DNA of 64,000 nucleotides from Apiospora phragmitis. Taxonomy: Eukaryota > Ascomycota > Sordariomycetes > Amphisphaeriales > Apiosporaceae. The stretch covers positions 930,001 through 994,000 of the forward strand of contig JAQQWL010000001.1 of assembly GCA_038363925.1 (NCBI GenBank), written 5' to 3'. The notes below the pieces were generated by a model. It was not told where the DNA came from. It made no database searches and worked only from the letters and a program-made list of their open reading frames with translations. Of the stretch, positions 52,148-61,900 are shown in pieces (position 1 is the stretch's first letter; every line of letters begins with the position of its first letter). Position numbers and translations under genes: made by a program.

Positions 52148-55021
52148 TTATTCTATCTCAAATGGGTCAACCCCATCGTCGTCGTCGTCGTCGTCTTCAT
52201 GGCCCATGGGGAAATAGCTCGAAGAATGAGTCTGTTTCGGCTCGTCATCGTCATCATCTTCCTCATGGCCTTCTGGCAAGAACCCGCCGCCCATATTCTC
52301 GTCTTTCTCCTTCATGGCTCGCAAATCGGCATCATCACCATCGTCGCCTGGATCGCCCCCTTTCCCAGAACCCTTGCCGTTAGGGTGAAAGACCTCGATA
52401 TCCTCAACATTGGCGTATTCCTGCTTGAGCCGATCGGCCACACGCAGACCCATGATGAACTTGCGCCAGCCGCTCAGAGCCGCCTTGCGCCGTTTCTCGT
52501 CTTCTTTCCGCTTACGCTCCGCCTCGTCCTTCTCGAGTTCCTCGAGCACGCGCTCCTCGTGCTCCTCGGCAACAACGACGCCGTGGATAACAGGTACAGC
52601 CATGCGGTGGCCGAACTCGAACCCGACTACGGCCTCAGCGAAGTCGATCCCGAGGCGCTTGCAAACCTTCACGGTGCCGCGGTACGGCACGTGGACCGCG
52701 CCCTCAGGGCACATGTGCTCGGCGAACATGTCGATGTTGCCGTAGTCGTTCTTGGGGATAACGCCGTCTTTGATGGGTTCCGGGATGATCCAGTCGGTCT
52801 GGTCGATACTGTATAGTGGCTGAAGCACCTTTTCGCCCGTCCGCGCCTCCATCTCGGCGATCTCGCGCCGTCGGTTGGTAGTGGCGGCGCGGTACGGCGC
52901 GTGCTTCAGGGGCTCTGCGTCGGGCAGCGGTGCCCGGCCTGACTTATGCCATGTTTCGGCGCTCTTGACCTCGACCACATCCTTGCGGAGGTACACGTCC
53001 TCCTCTTCGACCTTGTTGCCTTTACCCTTATTGCGGAAGACCTTGACAGGGACTGCCGAGGGGAGTAGCGCTTCTTCCCGCTTGAGGTGCCTTGCGAGCA
53101 CGTACTCTTTCGACTGCTTGTAGTATTGTAGAGTCTCTTCGCCCTCCTTGACTTCCTTCTTCTCGGGAACAGCCGGCTTTAGATCTGTCGACTCTTCGAG
53201 CTCATCGATCTCGGTAACAGGCTGCTTCCTACTACCGCGAGCGTAGCCACTCATAATCTTCTTGAACCAGTCGAATTGCTCATATCTCTTGACTTTGCCG
53301 TGTGTGTTGTAGATAGGCACCTTCTCCACAGGCATCCTGAACCCTTTGGTTCGCCCAGGATATAATCGCTTCTTGAGATACCGTACAGTGACATCCTTGG
53401 CCGTTCCATCTTGCGAAAAGCCAACCACATAGGCCATGATTTGTTTGGCTTTATCAGCCTTGCTTCCGCGAGGCTCGAGCGACTCAATAAGCTCCCTGCT
53501 TGTGCCAATGACAGACTTGACAATCGCATCAACAGGTAGATATTCATTCGTAACCGGTGACAGAACTTCAGTCCAGTAGTGCGGAAACTCCAAATCCTTG
53601 TCGAACGACTTGGCCGGTCCTTTAGGCTTTGTGCGCTCGAAGGTGACCTCAACTACTGAATCGTCATCATTTTCTTCGCTGATAGGGTCCGCAAACTCGT
53701 CTGATTCATCTAGGTCCATCGTCAAAGCATCGGCATCACTTTTGCGAGTACGTCGTCGTGTCGGTCGAGCGAGAGGCTTCTTCTTCTTTGTTGCAGAGGC
53801 TGCTTTGTCGTTTGTACTGGACTCTCCTTTCCCACTGGTGCTCGCCTCCTTGGCCGGCTTATCTTCACCGGCTTCCTCTGCCTTACTCCAGCCGAAGCCC
53901 AGACATTGTAGGTTTGCCACCAAGCGTGCCTCGAGACCAAGCCCGCGCAGGAGTGCGGTGAACAATTGAGCTCCTACATCCCGGCTGCCGTTACATTCTT
54001 GCGCGCAAATCCGGAATTCCTCCAAGGTTTTGATGCGCTCACCATACTTTTCGGGGTCGTGTTCTTCGTTTTCGTGTCCTCCCCTAATCTTGGCCAACCT
54101 TCTCATATCCATGTAACCAATTTTCCTCAGCCCCGGTTGCATAACTCGAAACCTTTGCTTCCACCACGCATTCAACAACTTCATAAGTCTGAAGAGTGGA
54201 TCGCCGTGGCTCATGTCAGGAACACCTTTCTCGAGTCTCTCGGCAGCTTTCCCCCAAACCCTCGTAGGTTTCTGGGCTGCCTGCTTTCCTTTCCCTTTTG
54301 ACCTCAACTGCGGTTTTCCTTTAACATTCTTCTTGTCCTTGGGGACTTCTTCCTCCTGAGCCGCATCAAGCCCGCTACTTCGTCTCCAGCGCTCGACGTC
54401 TTCCCATAACCGCGGCGGCAGGTGTGATATCATGATAGCTTGGACTTCCTGGTCACATAGCCACGAGTTCCTGATGGCATTATGCCACATGAGGAATTGC
54501 ACATGCATACAATGGGTGAGAATCCGAGCTTGTTTCTCCTGTTTTGTAGGCCCCTTTTTGCCCAAATTCGTGGACAGGGGTATTTTGTCTTGGTAAAGAG
54601 TCAGCTCTAGATCTCCCGAGAGCACCGGATCTGATTGGTGTTCATGGTCCGGGACATCCTCAAATTCCATATCATCGTCGTCTTCCGACGCATCAACGGT
54701 CTCGTTGCCGACCTTCTGTCTCTTGGCAGCCGGGACATCTTCGAACTCGGCGTCCGAATGAGAGCTTAGCGAGCTGCTGTCGCTTGCATCGTCTTCATCT
54801 TCATGCATTTGTTGCAAAGCGGACTTCACTTTCTCAGCAGAACGCTGCTTTACACCCGCATCCAAATCATCAAATAAAGTAGATTTGCGCGGTATAGCTC
54901 TCTTCTTCGGTGTAACCTGTGCCTTCGCGTTGCCTTTCCCTCTGGCGGACGCCTTTTCAACGCGTGCACCTTTCACAGGTGACCTGGAGCGCAGCCGTTT
55001 GCGAGGGACGTGAGGTGGCAT
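52148..55021 (-). CDS. RAD4: Rad4 / XPC nucleotide-excision-repair protein
   Basis: Damage-recognition factor of global nucleotide-excision repair; binds distorted DNA with Rad23 and recruits TFIIH. An intact 957-residue frame starts at ATG 55021 (MPPHVPRKRLRSRSPVKGAR). The basic N-terminus is followed by acidic patches. The transglutaminase-like domain spans about 150-500, with SRDVGAQLFTALLRGLGLEA and HYWTEVLSPVTNEYLPVDAI. BHD1 follows (EYVLARHLKREEALLPSAVP), then BHD2 and BHD3 (YGNIDMFAEHMCPEGAVHVP). The C-terminus is very acidic, encoded partly by a GAC/CGT trinucleotide repeat at about 52176-52194. No intron. At almost 3 kb it is the longest perfect frame here, which contrasts with the many shifted neighbours. 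Confidence 0.95.
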   Translation of the reverse strand: MPPHVPRKRLRSRSPVKGARVEKASARGKGNAKAQVTPKKRAIPRKSTLFDDLDAGVKQRSAEKVKSALQQMHEDEDDASDSSSLSSHSDAEFEDVPAAKRQKVGNETVDASEDDDDMEFEDVPDHEHQSDPVLSGDLELTLYQDKIPLSTNLGKKGPTKQEKQARILTHCMHVQFLMWHNAIRNSWLCDQEVQAIMISHLPPRLWEDVERWRRSSGLDAAQEEEVPKDKKNVKGKPQLRSKGKGKQAAQKPTRVWGKAAERLEKGVPDMSHGDPLFRLMKLLNAWWKQRFRVMQPGLRKIGYMDMRRLAKIRGGHENEEHDPEKYGERIKTLEEFRICAQECNGSRDVGAQLFTALLRGLGLEARLVANLQCLGFGWSKAEEAGEDKPAKEASTSGKGESSTNDKAASATKKKKPLARPTRRRTRKSDADALTMDLDESDEFADPISEENDDDSVVEVTFERTKPKGPAKSFDKDLEFPHYWTEVLSPVTNEYLPVDAIVKSVIGTSRELIESLEPRGSKADKAKQIMAYVVGFSQDGTAKDVTVRYLKKRLYPGRTKGFRMPVEKVPIYNTHGKVKRYEQFDWFKKIMSGYARGSRKQPVTEIDELEESTDLKPAVPEKKEVKEGEETLQYYKQSKEYVLARHLKREEALLPSAVPVKVFRNKGKGNKVEEEDVYLRKDVVEVKSAETWHKSGRAPLPDAEPLKHAPYRAATTNRRREIAEMEARTGEKVLQPLYSIDQTDWIIPEPIKDGVIPKNDYGNIDMFAEHMCPEGAVHVPYRGTVKVCKRLGIDFAEAVVGFEFGHRMAVPVIHGVVVAEEHEERVLEELEKDEAERKRKEDEKRRKAALSGWRKFIMGLRVADRLKQEYANVEDIEVFHPNGKGSGKGGDPGDDGDDADLRAMKEKDENMGGGFLPEGHEEDDDDDEPKQTHSSSYFPMGHEDDDDDDDGVDPFEIE

Positions 55022-55734
55022 TTTGTCGCCGCGTAACGAACGATGGAAGATGCAAAATGTGGCCAAGGGAGAGTGTTAAGAGAGAGCAAATCAAACTGGT
55101 CTTGGCGACATGACAAACAGGTAGTTGAAGTATGGTCTTATCAAAAACCAAAAGCAAACTGCAGCATCGTCATTGAAATTGCATGTATGAATAACATGAG
55201 TGAGTGACCTCATTGAATCTGCCTCCCCAGATTCAGCACTAAAGCCATTAGGGTCCGATCTGCTGGAATGGAGCCAGGTTACTTTTTATCTTTAGCGTGC
55301 AAACCCACTGTCAGGACAGCCAAAGTAGAGGCCTGTTGATTCAGCTAGGTGCTAGGGGCGCAGAAAGCCTTACCTTAGGTACATTCAGGTACTTCTTTAC
55401 CACACTAGGTAAAGTTACAGGTAGTGACAAATGAGAGACAATTCGAGACCCTTCTTCTGACACTATCTCATTTCAGCTTGCGCAATCGCAACAGCAGCCT
55501 TGCAATAATACGCACCTTGCCATTTGGTAGGTACACGTTGCCGAGGCTGTTCCCCTTTCGCCTCCCAGCTATTTCTTGGGTAAACTGTCATTCGTAGGGC
55601 CAGTAGCCTACCTACAGCTAAATAAGGCGGGTTGTGAATAGGCTTACACACCCGTCGGCCAACCTAGAAGATTCCACATTTCTTGATACTCTCGTATATA
55701 TCCTATATCCTCACCAGCGTGGCCCAATCTCAAG
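55022..55734. other. divergent intergenic region RAD4 / CUZ1
   Basis: Contains both promoters. TAGGTA-type words are dense at 55345-55435 and around 55525-55620. No coding signal. Confidence 0.45.
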
Positions 55735-56673
55735 ATGGCTTCCTCCTCTTCGAACAGCGAGAACCCCGACACGTCCTACGTCAAGATGGACACCGCCGAC
55801 GCCACCCTCATCGGCAAACACTGCGAGTACGAATACTGCAACCAGCTCGACTTCCTACCCTTCGCCTGCCAGTCCTGCAAGCACACCTTCTGCCTCGACC
55901 ACCGGACCGAGACCGCCCACCGATGCGCCAACGAAGGGGCCTGGGCCCGCCGGCGGCGCGAGGCGCAGCTCGCCCAGCCCAGCGCGGGCGAGGGCAAGCG
56001 CATGCGCGACTTCGTCGCCCAGAAGCCGTGCGCGGGGCCGGACTGCAAGACGACGGTGGGCACCTCGCTGACGCCCGGCGTGCACTGCGACCGCTGCAAC
56101 CGGGACTACTGCCTGAAGCACCGGCTGCAGGAGGACCACGACTGCAAGAACCTGGTCCCGCTGGGCGCGCGCCCGTCGCAGCAGAAGATCGACGCGGGCC
56201 GGGAGGCGGCGCGCAGCGCCTTCGCCCGCTTCAAGGCCTGGGGCACGCAGAAGCGCGAGCAGGCGTCGCGGGCCCTGCCCAAGCCGAAGCCGACGAGCGC
56301 GAGCGCCCGGCTCGTCGCCGTCAACAACCTCAAGAAGACGGCCAAGGGCGACGCCAAGCTCCCTGCGGAGAAGCGGGTTTACCTCTACGTGGAAGCCGAG
56401 GCCGAGACCACGACCGCCAAGTTCCCCAAGGGCGAGTTCTTCTTCAGCAAGGACTGGGTGGTAGGTCGCCTTCTGGACGTAGCGGCCAAGGGGCTTCAGG
56501 TCGAGAACGTGAACAACTCTTCGGCCGACGAGAAAGACAAGCTACGGGTATTCCACGTGGAGGGAGGCCGCATCCTCGAGTATAACGAGAAGATAGGCGT
56601 CGCATTGACGAGCGGGAATACGGTGGTTTTATTAAGAGGCGTGGGTGCCCCTGAGGACTTGATTCAAATGTAG
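55735..56673 (+). CDS. CUZ1: AN1 zinc-finger protein, CUZ1-like
   Basis: An intact 312-residue frame from ATG 55735. Two AN1 zinc fingers: residues about 30-64 (CEYEYCNQLDFLPFACQSCK then HTFCLDHR) and about 99-137 (CAGPDCKTTVGTSLTPGVHC, then DRCNRDYCLKHR). A Lys-rich linker and a ubiquitin-like C-terminal region follow (KRVYLYVEAEAETTTAKFPK..GRILEYNEKIG). This order matches yeast Cuz1 and human ZFAND1, which link Cdc48/p97 to the proteasome under arsenite stress. Very GC-rich, which explains the long shadow frames on both strands. No intron. Confidence 0.88.
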   Translation: MASSSSNSENPDTSYVKMDTADATLIGKHCEYEYCNQLDFLPFACQSCKHTFCLDHRTETAHRCANEGAWARRRREAQLAQPSAGEGKRMRDFVAQKPCAGPDCKTTVGTSLTPGVHCDRCNRDYCLKHRLQEDHDCKNLVPLGARPSQQKIDAGREAARSAFARFKAWGTQKREQASRALPKPKPTSASARLVAVNNLKKTAKGDAKLPAEKRVYLYVEAEAETTTAKFPKGEFFFSKDWVVGRLLDVAAKGLQVENVNNSSADEKDKLRVFHVEGGRILEYNEKIGVALTSGNTVVLLRGVGAPEDLIQM

Positions 56674-56968
56674 CATGTTCAGCGTATTGACGAGCTGATG
56701 ACTTTGCATTAACGGCGTTCTGGCGGGTATAGATACCTCCACATCGGGCAGAATTTGGCATTTATTCACCATCGAACCACACACGACATTCTTCCATCGC
56801 GATTTCATAATATGTTTACGGTTGTTACAATAGTGTTGCTTTCGAACATCGAATCCATGTACAAAAAATGCATCATGGATTCTCATCTCGTAACTGCATG
56901 AGTTGAGATATCCCCCAACGCCAAACTAATGTTTCCATTCCAGAGCGCCGGTTTCGCCCCCTTTATCA

Positions 56969-57933
56969 TTACAATTCCTTTTCCTTGGGTTTCTTGGAGA
57001 CAGGTTTATGAGAAAGCGCATCTTCACGCCCGGTAGAGGGCAGCCCTCTCACGTAATCCTCTCCACCATAGAGCGAAAAGCCCTTGTGGAAGAGCCATTC
57101 GACTGCTCCCTCGACAGGCTTGTCGAACAGCGTAGGCAGCGCCGGCACAACCGCCAGACCCAAACCGATGGGACCATAGGTGCGCAGTCTTGCATTCTTT
57201 ACATTCTTCATAACCCGTCCTGAATACCGCACGACGCTGTGGATCGTGAAGGCCGGCAGACCCATACTGGCAAGACTCTGGAAGATACCTCGCTGCACCA
57301 TGACGGTCCTGTAGTCCTCGAGCGGCAACACCTCACCCGGCGGTGCGGCCACAGCGGCGGCAGCAGCTGCCGCCCCGTCCGGAGTTGAGATCACGTGGTT
57401 GGTCAGGCCCGTAGCCTTCTGGGCGCGCTCACTAAGCTCGACGGTCGGGTCGATCTTGCGCTGGTTCTGCCAGTAGGCCTTGTAACCCTCGTAGCTCACG
57501 TCGCCGAGGATGTAGGCCCAGCTGACACCGTAGGCGCCGCGGACGAGCCAGGGGTGGGCGACGGGGCGGAACGACTCGCCGATGTCCGACGTGTAGGCGA
57601 CGTAGCGGTGGGCGGACAGCATGATGGTGCGCAGGCGGGTGGCGTACGCGGCGTAGCGCACGTTGGACTCGGTGCTGTCCGGGACGTAGCTATCTACCAG
57701 CTCGTCGTAGAAGTTCTCCTCCTTGTCCTCCTTGTCCTCCTTGTCCACCAGGCGCCGCATGCCCGCGGGAGCTTCTTACGCTCCGGCAGGCGGCTGGGGT
57801 CGAAGTCGGTGGCATCTTTGCGAGGATCGGGTGTCGTCGATGGGGGTGCAACGGCTTGGGGTGATGCCGGTGATTCATCGGTGGCATGGTGCGATTTATC
57901 GGTACCTTTTCCTTTTCCCCACAGCCAAGACAT
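56969..57933 (-). CDS. mitochondrial fission process protein 1 (MTFP1/MTP18)
   Basis: About 321 residues from ATG 57933 (MSWLWGKGKGTDKSHHATDE). The MTP18 domain starts after residue about 55: VDSYVPDSTESNVRYAAYAT, SAHRYVAYTSDIGESFRPVA, GAYGVSWAYILGDVSYEGYK, then QRGIFQSLASMGLPAFTIHS and RTYGPIGLGLAVVPALPTLF. These are the paired hydrophobic segments of this inner-membrane protein, which affects fission and respiratory-complex quality in animals. Pro/Ser-rich N-terminus. One base too many near 57769 (CCCGCGGG run) separates PERKKLP from AGMRRLVDKEDKEDKEENF. An Ala run (nine Ala interrupted by Val) occurs near residue 195. Divergent from ATP19 600 bp away. Confidence 0.85.
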
Positions 57934-58538
57934 ATTGAAAGAAGACTTCGTTCAACAGCAAAAAATAGTCGCCAACGAATTTACCAATGCAAATAGACGA
58001 GTCTATTGCCAACCGGGAGTTCAATACTAGATGGTGAAAAGTCTATGCAGGTCGTATTGGATGGCTGAAGTTAGGACGAGAGGGAACCCGTTCCTACTTC
58101 ATGCTATGCTAAAGTATTGCTACATAAGCTGCTCTACTACATAGGTGACGTCGCGAATGCATCTTCCCCATTGGAAGCTTCCTTAACTCCAGCGGTTACA
58201 GGGGTGCGAGCTCTCGGACTTTAGAAGATTGGCGCTGTCCTCGGGTAAGATCGGTACCTAAGGCGCATCCTTCTTTGTCGGTTTCTCGGAGCCTGCTTAT
58301 TCCGCTAAATGGAGCTGTGTCTATCCGCACCAGCTGGCGTGCTGGTACCTAAACCCACCAGCTTCTCGATGGTCAGTGCGTCGGCAGAAGCAGCAAATTG
58401 AAGCTCCGTCTACCAAAGATCAATTACTGCGCAGTTTTGGCATTGGAAGTCTTACCATATCCGATTTACCATCAACCTCTCACTTTCCACCCACCACCTA
58501 CCTACCCGCAGCAGGTCAATCGCTCCAATACCGCCAAG
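57934..58538. other. divergent intergenic region MTFP1 / ATP19
   Basis: Promoters of two mitochondrial-protein genes. CT/CA-rich leader before ATP19 (58470-58530). No gene seen. Confidence 0.5.
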
Positions 58539-58944
58539 ATGGTTCAGATGTACAGCATTGCCGGCCAAAAGATTGGCTCCCACTACGTTAGTCGCCCGCC
58601 CCCAGGGTCCCGAGATGTCCCATGTCGAACCCGAACTCCGATGCCCACGTCTACAACAAAACTTGCCAGCCATTGCGCTTCCATTGCTAACTCTTGCCAT
58701 TGAACAGCTCGCCATGGGTGTCCTCTCTGCGCTCTTCGGCGGTACTTACCTCGCCGTCAGCGGTCCCAGCCCTGCCAAGAAGGCTGCTCAGACTCCTCCC
58801 ATCAACGCCTCAAGCCCCGACGAGGAGGACTTCATCAAGTGCGCCTTCGATCCCCTCTCAAGCCCCCCGAACACGATAGCTAATATTTCTGGCGTTAGGA
58901 AATTCCTGGACTCGGCGGACAAGGATGAGAAGGCCAAGCACTAG
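58539..58944 (+). CDS. ATP19: ATP synthase subunit K (Atp19)
   Basis: Small dimer-associated subunit of mitochondrial F1Fo-ATP synthase. Three exons: 58539-58586 (MVQMYSIAGQKIGSHY), 58708-58838 (LAMGVLSALFGGTYLAVSGP through DEEDFIK) and 58899-58944 (KFLDSADKDEKAKH*), together 74 residues, the usual size. Intron 1 uses GTTAGT..GAACAG and intron 2 GTGCGC..GTTAG; the second splits the Lys codon AA|G. A single transmembrane helix lies at about 19-34, followed by a charged matrix- or intermembrane-side tail. The TPPINASSPDEEDFIKKFL segment is the clearest family match. Each exon is too short to be found by length alone. Confidence 0.93.
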
Positions 58945-59547
58945 ACTGGCGGCATTTGTATGAGACGGTACTCGGTCGACAGGCACGGCATGCGGGATCC
59001 GACCAATTGTACATTTATAGACACGGTAAACACCGGAATGAGATAATTGGAATTGCAAGCCGCTCAACCACTTGTTGCGAGACGACGAAGGAAGCCGTCG
59101 GATGATCCCACGGGGTCTCATTCAATGTGACGCCCCTTCAATTGCTACATTACTACCACACCCGCATGGAGAACGTGCCTGCTAGTTTGTGGAAGTTAAG
59201 CACCATGAATCCGAGGCATGTGAAGCTTCCCCAGGCAGGTGGAAGCGAGTTGCCCGCAGTAACCACCTCTACAGCTTCCACCCCAGCGCTGCTTAAGACT
59301 GAGTCTCTTTTGGTACAGTTGTTCCGATAGATTGGTTGAAGGGAACTGCGGAAGCAGCCATTTCACAGAACCTCGGCTAGACGTGGTAGGCTCATATATC
59401 ATCAAACGGTCTACCCGAAAAAAAATCAAGAATGTCTGGGGGAAGTCGCTGTCCACTTGCTAGCCTTACCGCGACTTGGGATACGAAGCCCGATCTACCA
59501 GTCCAGTTCCAGCTCAAGTACCATTTTCGCATTTCAACACACTTACG
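58945..59547. other. intergenic: ATP19 3' end to next gene
   Basis: No coding signal or repeat recognised. Confidence 0.5.
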
Positions 59548-61664
59548 ATGGCGATCAAAGATATGGAAGCATTGTTGACTCCGCCAGCGCTCCATATTGT
59601 CAAGGAAGAGGAGCAGGCATCATCGGATCATTATTGCAGTCCCACGAGAAATTCTAGCACCAGCACCACCGCAAGTATTGATCGAGACCCTTGGCGGATG
59701 CACCCTCAGTCTTTGACAGTCGTCAAGAAACGGCGAAACGCGCACAGCCAGTCCTGTAGCAGTGATAACAACGAGAGCGCTTTCGGGGAACCGGTAGTGA
59801 ACCTAAACTCTCCGGAGCAGAGTGAGTTGCGATGGCTTAGCCGCCTAGTTAATGCCTCGTACCCCTAAACGAAACAGACTCCTCACAATAACCACAGATC
59901 CAAGCACACCCAAGCACAAAGCTTCAATGATGTCTCGGAGAGCTTCAAGCTATCATATACTAAGGAGCACGCCAAAGTTGTTGACTAAGCTAAGGTCGTT
60001 CTCGAATGGCCGTGCATTATCCTCGAAGACCACTTGCCGCCACTACGACTTACGAGGGCGCGAAACAAGCGGCTCTTCGTATGGCTCACCCCTGGCAACC
60101 CGAGTCTCTTCGCGGTCCGGGCCACCGGAGTCTCGCAGCTGCAGCAGCACCGAGGCGTCGTACGACCCCGAGCCGTTCCTGCCCCTCGGCTACGACGGGT
60201 TCTATGGGGAGCAGAGCAAAGGCGGCACGCGGCAACCAAGCGGCGGCTCTCTCTCCTCCGTGCAAGTGTCGGACGGATCGTCTACTATCCAGGACCCCTA
60301 TCTCCTCGTTCCCCATGTGGCCATCACGCCCGAAGCTAAGACGCTGGAGAACGGCCGCACCATGGTCTAGGCGGCTATCGAGATCTCCGGCCAGCTCTGC
60401 CGCCCGTACTCGGTCGACTCCTCCCGCGGCTTCGAGAACGCGATGCACAGCAACCAGTGCTTCCTCCCTGTGCATCATTGCGAAGAAGGCCTTGCGCGAT
60501 ATGGTTACCTGTACGATATCGACGTCCAAGTTCTCCCCACCTCGGAGAGTGTGATTATTGACATCTTGGACGAACCCACTAGCAGGTTGGTTGCTGTGAC
60601 TCCTCTGCTCGGCTGTGCGAGGAAAGACAGTAATGCTGACAGCAATAATGATATAGGGTGCTTGGTCCCGGCTCCAGCTTGCTTACGCTTGTCCAAGCCC
60701 GCATCAACGCCTCACCGCCTCCCCGTATTGACGGAGAGGCACACGGCGACGACCCGGACGGCTTGATGGCGGACCTCGAGTACCACCTCGGCAACGTCCA
60801 GACCGAGTATATCGAAGTGCGGCTGTCGTACTCGCACTCCGGCTTTCCAACGTTCAACGATATCGGTGGCGCAGGCACGGCAGTGGCTATAGAAGGCGTG
60901 TCGCAATCCCGCACGCACCTCGAGACCCGGGTGACCGGCGTCATCACCCGGAACAACCCCATGTCAGCCTGGTCGCCGCGGCCCACGCCCTGCGCGCCCG
61001 TGTCCAACACCCTGTTCGCCATAATCGCGGCACACTGGGGTCCTATCCGAGCCAACGACATCATGCACCGCATCATCGCCAGCCGGTCCACGCCGCGCAA
61101 GGTGGCCGTGACTACGGCAACGAGCACGGCCACGACAACCCCAAAGAGCCCGCTCCGTCACAGACGAGCAGGTACGGACATTCAGGGCAGCGACGAGACG
61201 GTCCGGGCTGCGGCTGTTCCTCCGGAGCGAACGGCTACAGCGCCACCCCTACGAGTGCCGAGGCGGCAGACTAGCCTGCGAAGGGGAACCCTAAGCCTGA
61301 GCCCACCAAAAACGGCGGTGGGCTGCCCGGAAAGGCCCGAAAGCTATGGACGGAGATGCGGCGTACTTCTTCAGGAAGTCAACCGAGCTACTACGCAAGT
61401 AGTGTCAAACGGATCCCCGGATCCTCGACAGACTATCAGCCATCTGGTCTCTCGAAGAAGTCGGGGGTAGCAGGAGGGGAGAGGACGGACAGACGGGAAC
61501 TGTTACGCGATATGGCTATGCACGATGTTGTTGCTGAGTCCATATTCCTTTCCAGTATCGTTCCAACCCCTGACGAGTACTATATGGGTGGTAGAAGGAT
61601 GATGCAACATCCCGAGAACGAAGGCCCCGAAGCGGCTACCGATGGAGAAAGAAAAAGGGGTTAA
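59548..61664 (+). CDS. conserved protein of unknown function, with in-frame TAG
   Basis: I do not recognise a named family, though the sequence has the feel of a conserved Pezizomycotina hypothetical protein. Exons: 59548-59821 (MAIKDMEALLTPPALHIVKE), 59898-60585 and 60657-61664, about 656 residues, with introns 59822-59897 and 60586-60656. The N-terminal third is Ser-rich and basic. The ordered core reads DPYLLVPHVAITPEAKTLEN, AAIEISGQLCRPYSV, GYLYDIDVQVLPTSESVIID, VLGPGSSLLTLVQARI, VQTEYIEVRLSYSHSGFP, SRTHLETRVTGVI and SNTLFAIIAAHWGPIRANDI. These alternate hydrophobic strands suggest a beta-sandwich-like domain. An in-frame TAG at 60368-60370 (TMV|*|AAIEI) stands where Trp would read naturally. 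A one-base shift near 61310 moves the frame to KLWTEMRRTSSGSQPSYYAS..DGERKRG*. Could be decayed or mis-sequenced. Confidence 0.6.
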
Positions 61665-61900
61665 TGCATAACGAAGAGAGGGGGTTTCCATCATATCAGT
61701 TGTTAAAAGGAGGTGGCCGCCCTTCTCAAAGGCTACAAGGCTACAATTCGTGGTTTCTTGCGTAAAAAAAAGCAGCATAAGGGGTAGCCTTTTCTCGGAG
61801 ATTTTTTACTGTTTCTTATTGATGGTAGAAGTAGCTCGCATTACAATCGAGTAAAGTACTTGACACTGCTTCGCTTTTGACCACTTCATTCGTTGACCAC

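Noticed and set aside
55683..56585. 300-codon alternative frame over the AN1 zinc-finger gene
   Set aside because: Arg/Gln-rich shadow; the 55735 frame carries both zinc fingers.
628..61664. Programmed ribosomal frameshifting as the explanation for the many frame changes
   Set aside because: No shared slippery heptamer or downstream structure, both shift directions occur, and essential single-frame genes are affected; sequence error is simpler.
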